From assembly GCA_015487895.1 (NCBI GenBank), contig WFOW01000251.1, positions 1-6,271 of the forward strand: a stretch of DNA of 6,271 bases. Reading direction: 5' to 3'. This document shows, in pieces, positions 5,784 through 6,271 of this stretch. Positions within the stretch are counted from its first letter, which is position 1. Every line of letters starts with the position of its first letter. The DNA is from Gammaproteobacteria bacterium. Its GTDB lineage: Bacteria > Pseudomonadota > Gammaproteobacteria > S144-34. Made by a program: the position numbers and the translations under genes. The notes under the pieces were generated by a model. That model was not told the DNA's origin. It saw nothing but the letters and a program-made list of their open reading frames with translations, and made no database searches.

Positions 5784-6027
5784 GCCCGCCTCGCGGGAGT
5801 GCACGGGAGACGGGGTGCGGGAGACGGGGAAGACCAAAAGGCCGCGCGCAGAGCGCGCTCCAACCCTCGCCTCCCGCCTCTTTCCTCTCGCCTCCGCGCC
5901 GCAGGCGCCGCAGGCGGCCGCGGCTCCCACATTCGTGGAGCGCACGGGAGACGGGTGACGGGTCACAGTGTACAGGTTACTGTGAACCGCAACCCGTGAC
6001 CTGCACCACGCTTGTGGGAGCGTGCGG
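5784..6027. repeat. Diverged, rearranged relative of the composite repeat
   Basis: Between copies A and B lie segments related to the composite element but shorter and rearranged. CACGGGAGACGGG recurs at 5802-5814 and 5943-5955. GGGAAGACCAAAAGGCCGCG (5827-5846) parallels 5687-5706, and its hairpin stem is GCGCGC (5844-5849) with GCGCGC (5853-5858) around AGA. CCCTCGCCTCCCG follows as in copy A. The stretch 5915-5934 contains GCGGCTCCCACA, a REP-like end in the opposite orientation. It ends with CTTGTGGGAGCGTGCGGG, another REP-like fragment. This indicates repeated insertion or recombination within the block. Confidence 0.65.
5961..5988. repeat. Imperfect inverted repeat
   Basis: TCACAGT (5963-5969) pairs with ACTGTGA (5979-5985) around a 9-base loop, and the stem can be extended by GGT with ACC (5986-5988 region) if one base is bulged. 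It is unique to the middle part of the repeat block and less GC-rich than its surroundings. It may be a remnant of another small repeat or a binding site. No function is assignable. Confidence 0.4.
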
Positions 6028-6034
6028 GTTACGG

Positions 6035-6271
6035 GTGACGGGCAACTGTACACCGTAGGCTGCAAACTGTAGCCCGCCTGTGGGAGCGGCATCTTGCCGC
6101 GACCATGGACGAGGGCTGAGGAATCGCGGCTGCAAGCCGATTGTATAGTGCACGGGAGACGGGTGACAGGTGACGGGAAGATCAAAGGGCCGCGCCCGAA
6201 GGGCGCACCGGCCCTCGCCTCCCGACGCCCGCCTCCCGTCACTTTCGGCTGTGGAAGGGGCTTCCAGCCCC
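6035..6271 (+). repeat. Composite repeat element, copy B (runs to window edge)
   Basis: This is the second copy of the element at 5552-5783, 483-488 bp downstream in the same orientation and cut by the window end. It differs by an 11-bp segment (6105-6115) in place of 6 bp and by two substitutions (C6133 and A6140). Only two heptamer units precede it (6028-6041), against seven before copy A. Because it ends still matching copy A at the last base, the array probably continues beyond the window. Confidence 0.93.

Larger units (their letters stand above)
5502..6271. other. Gene-free repeat block to the window edge
   Basis: No credible gene lies in these 770 bp. The open frames that cross it translate the repeats into low-complexity Pro/Arg/Thr sequence and have no ribosome binding site. 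The block is built from a heptanucleotide tract, two near-identical composite elements and a diverged relative between them, described below. No poly-T-tailed terminator for the PilZ-like gene is seen immediately after its stop at 5501. The first hairpins of the block lie about 100 bp downstream and may serve as the 3' end of that transcript. Confidence 0.75.

Noticed and set aside
5518..6242. Minus- and plus-strand open frames inside the repeat block, with repeating Ser-Pro-Val-Thr-Arg-His sequence
   Set aside because: The repeated peptide is only the translation of the heptamer tract and composite repeats. Identical stretches appear in several frames and copies, and no ribosome binding site is present.
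5510..6271. CRISPR array
   Set aside because: Repeats are either 7 bp without spacers or about 235 bp with internal hairpins. There are no short direct repeats with regular unique spacers and no cas genes.

Overview
The window is GC-rich chromosomal DNA with the coding style of a high-GC proteobacterium. A gammaproteobacterium of Chromatiales/Ectothiorhodospiraceae or Xanthomonadales type is the most likely guess, from the PilZ-like protein architecture and the REP-like repeats, but the sequence does not settle the taxon. No mobile-element gene, tRNA, rRNA or CRISPR array is visible.

Three genes lie on the minus strand. Reading in their own direction they are gpmI (3594 to 1996), which encodes the cofactor-independent phosphoglycerate mutase of glycolysis and gluconeogenesis; 78 bp downstream, a secreted PhnD-type solute-binding protein (1917 to 1066); and, after a 374-bp gap rich in palindromes, a small PEGA-domain lipoprotein (691 to 149). 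gpmI and the binding protein could share a transcript. The lipoprotein has its own ribosome binding site and a leader hairpin, so it is probably transcribed separately. The first 148 bases contain no supportable gene.

Divergent from gpmI, across a 122-bp gap with opposed -10-like elements, is a 594-residue plus-strand protein (3717 to 5501). It has a helical N-terminal and middle part and a C-terminal segment that looks like a degenerate PilZ domain, suggesting cyclic-di-GMP-related or surface-behaviour regulation.

The last 770 bp (5502-6271) contain no credible gene and are a mosaic of repeats. They begin with a heptanucleotide tract, followed by two nearly identical copies of a roughly 235-bp composite element (5552-5783 and 6035-6271, the second cut by the window edge), with a diverged, rearranged relative between them. 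Each full copy contains a head-to-head pair of REP-like hairpins, a longer GC hairpin enclosed by a 9-bp inverted repeat, and a third REP-like hairpin. Stem pairing is kept in the diverged copy although the stem sequence has changed. This repeat block is the most unusual part of the window; the coding part looks ordinary. I see no convincing evidence of a new multi-gene system.
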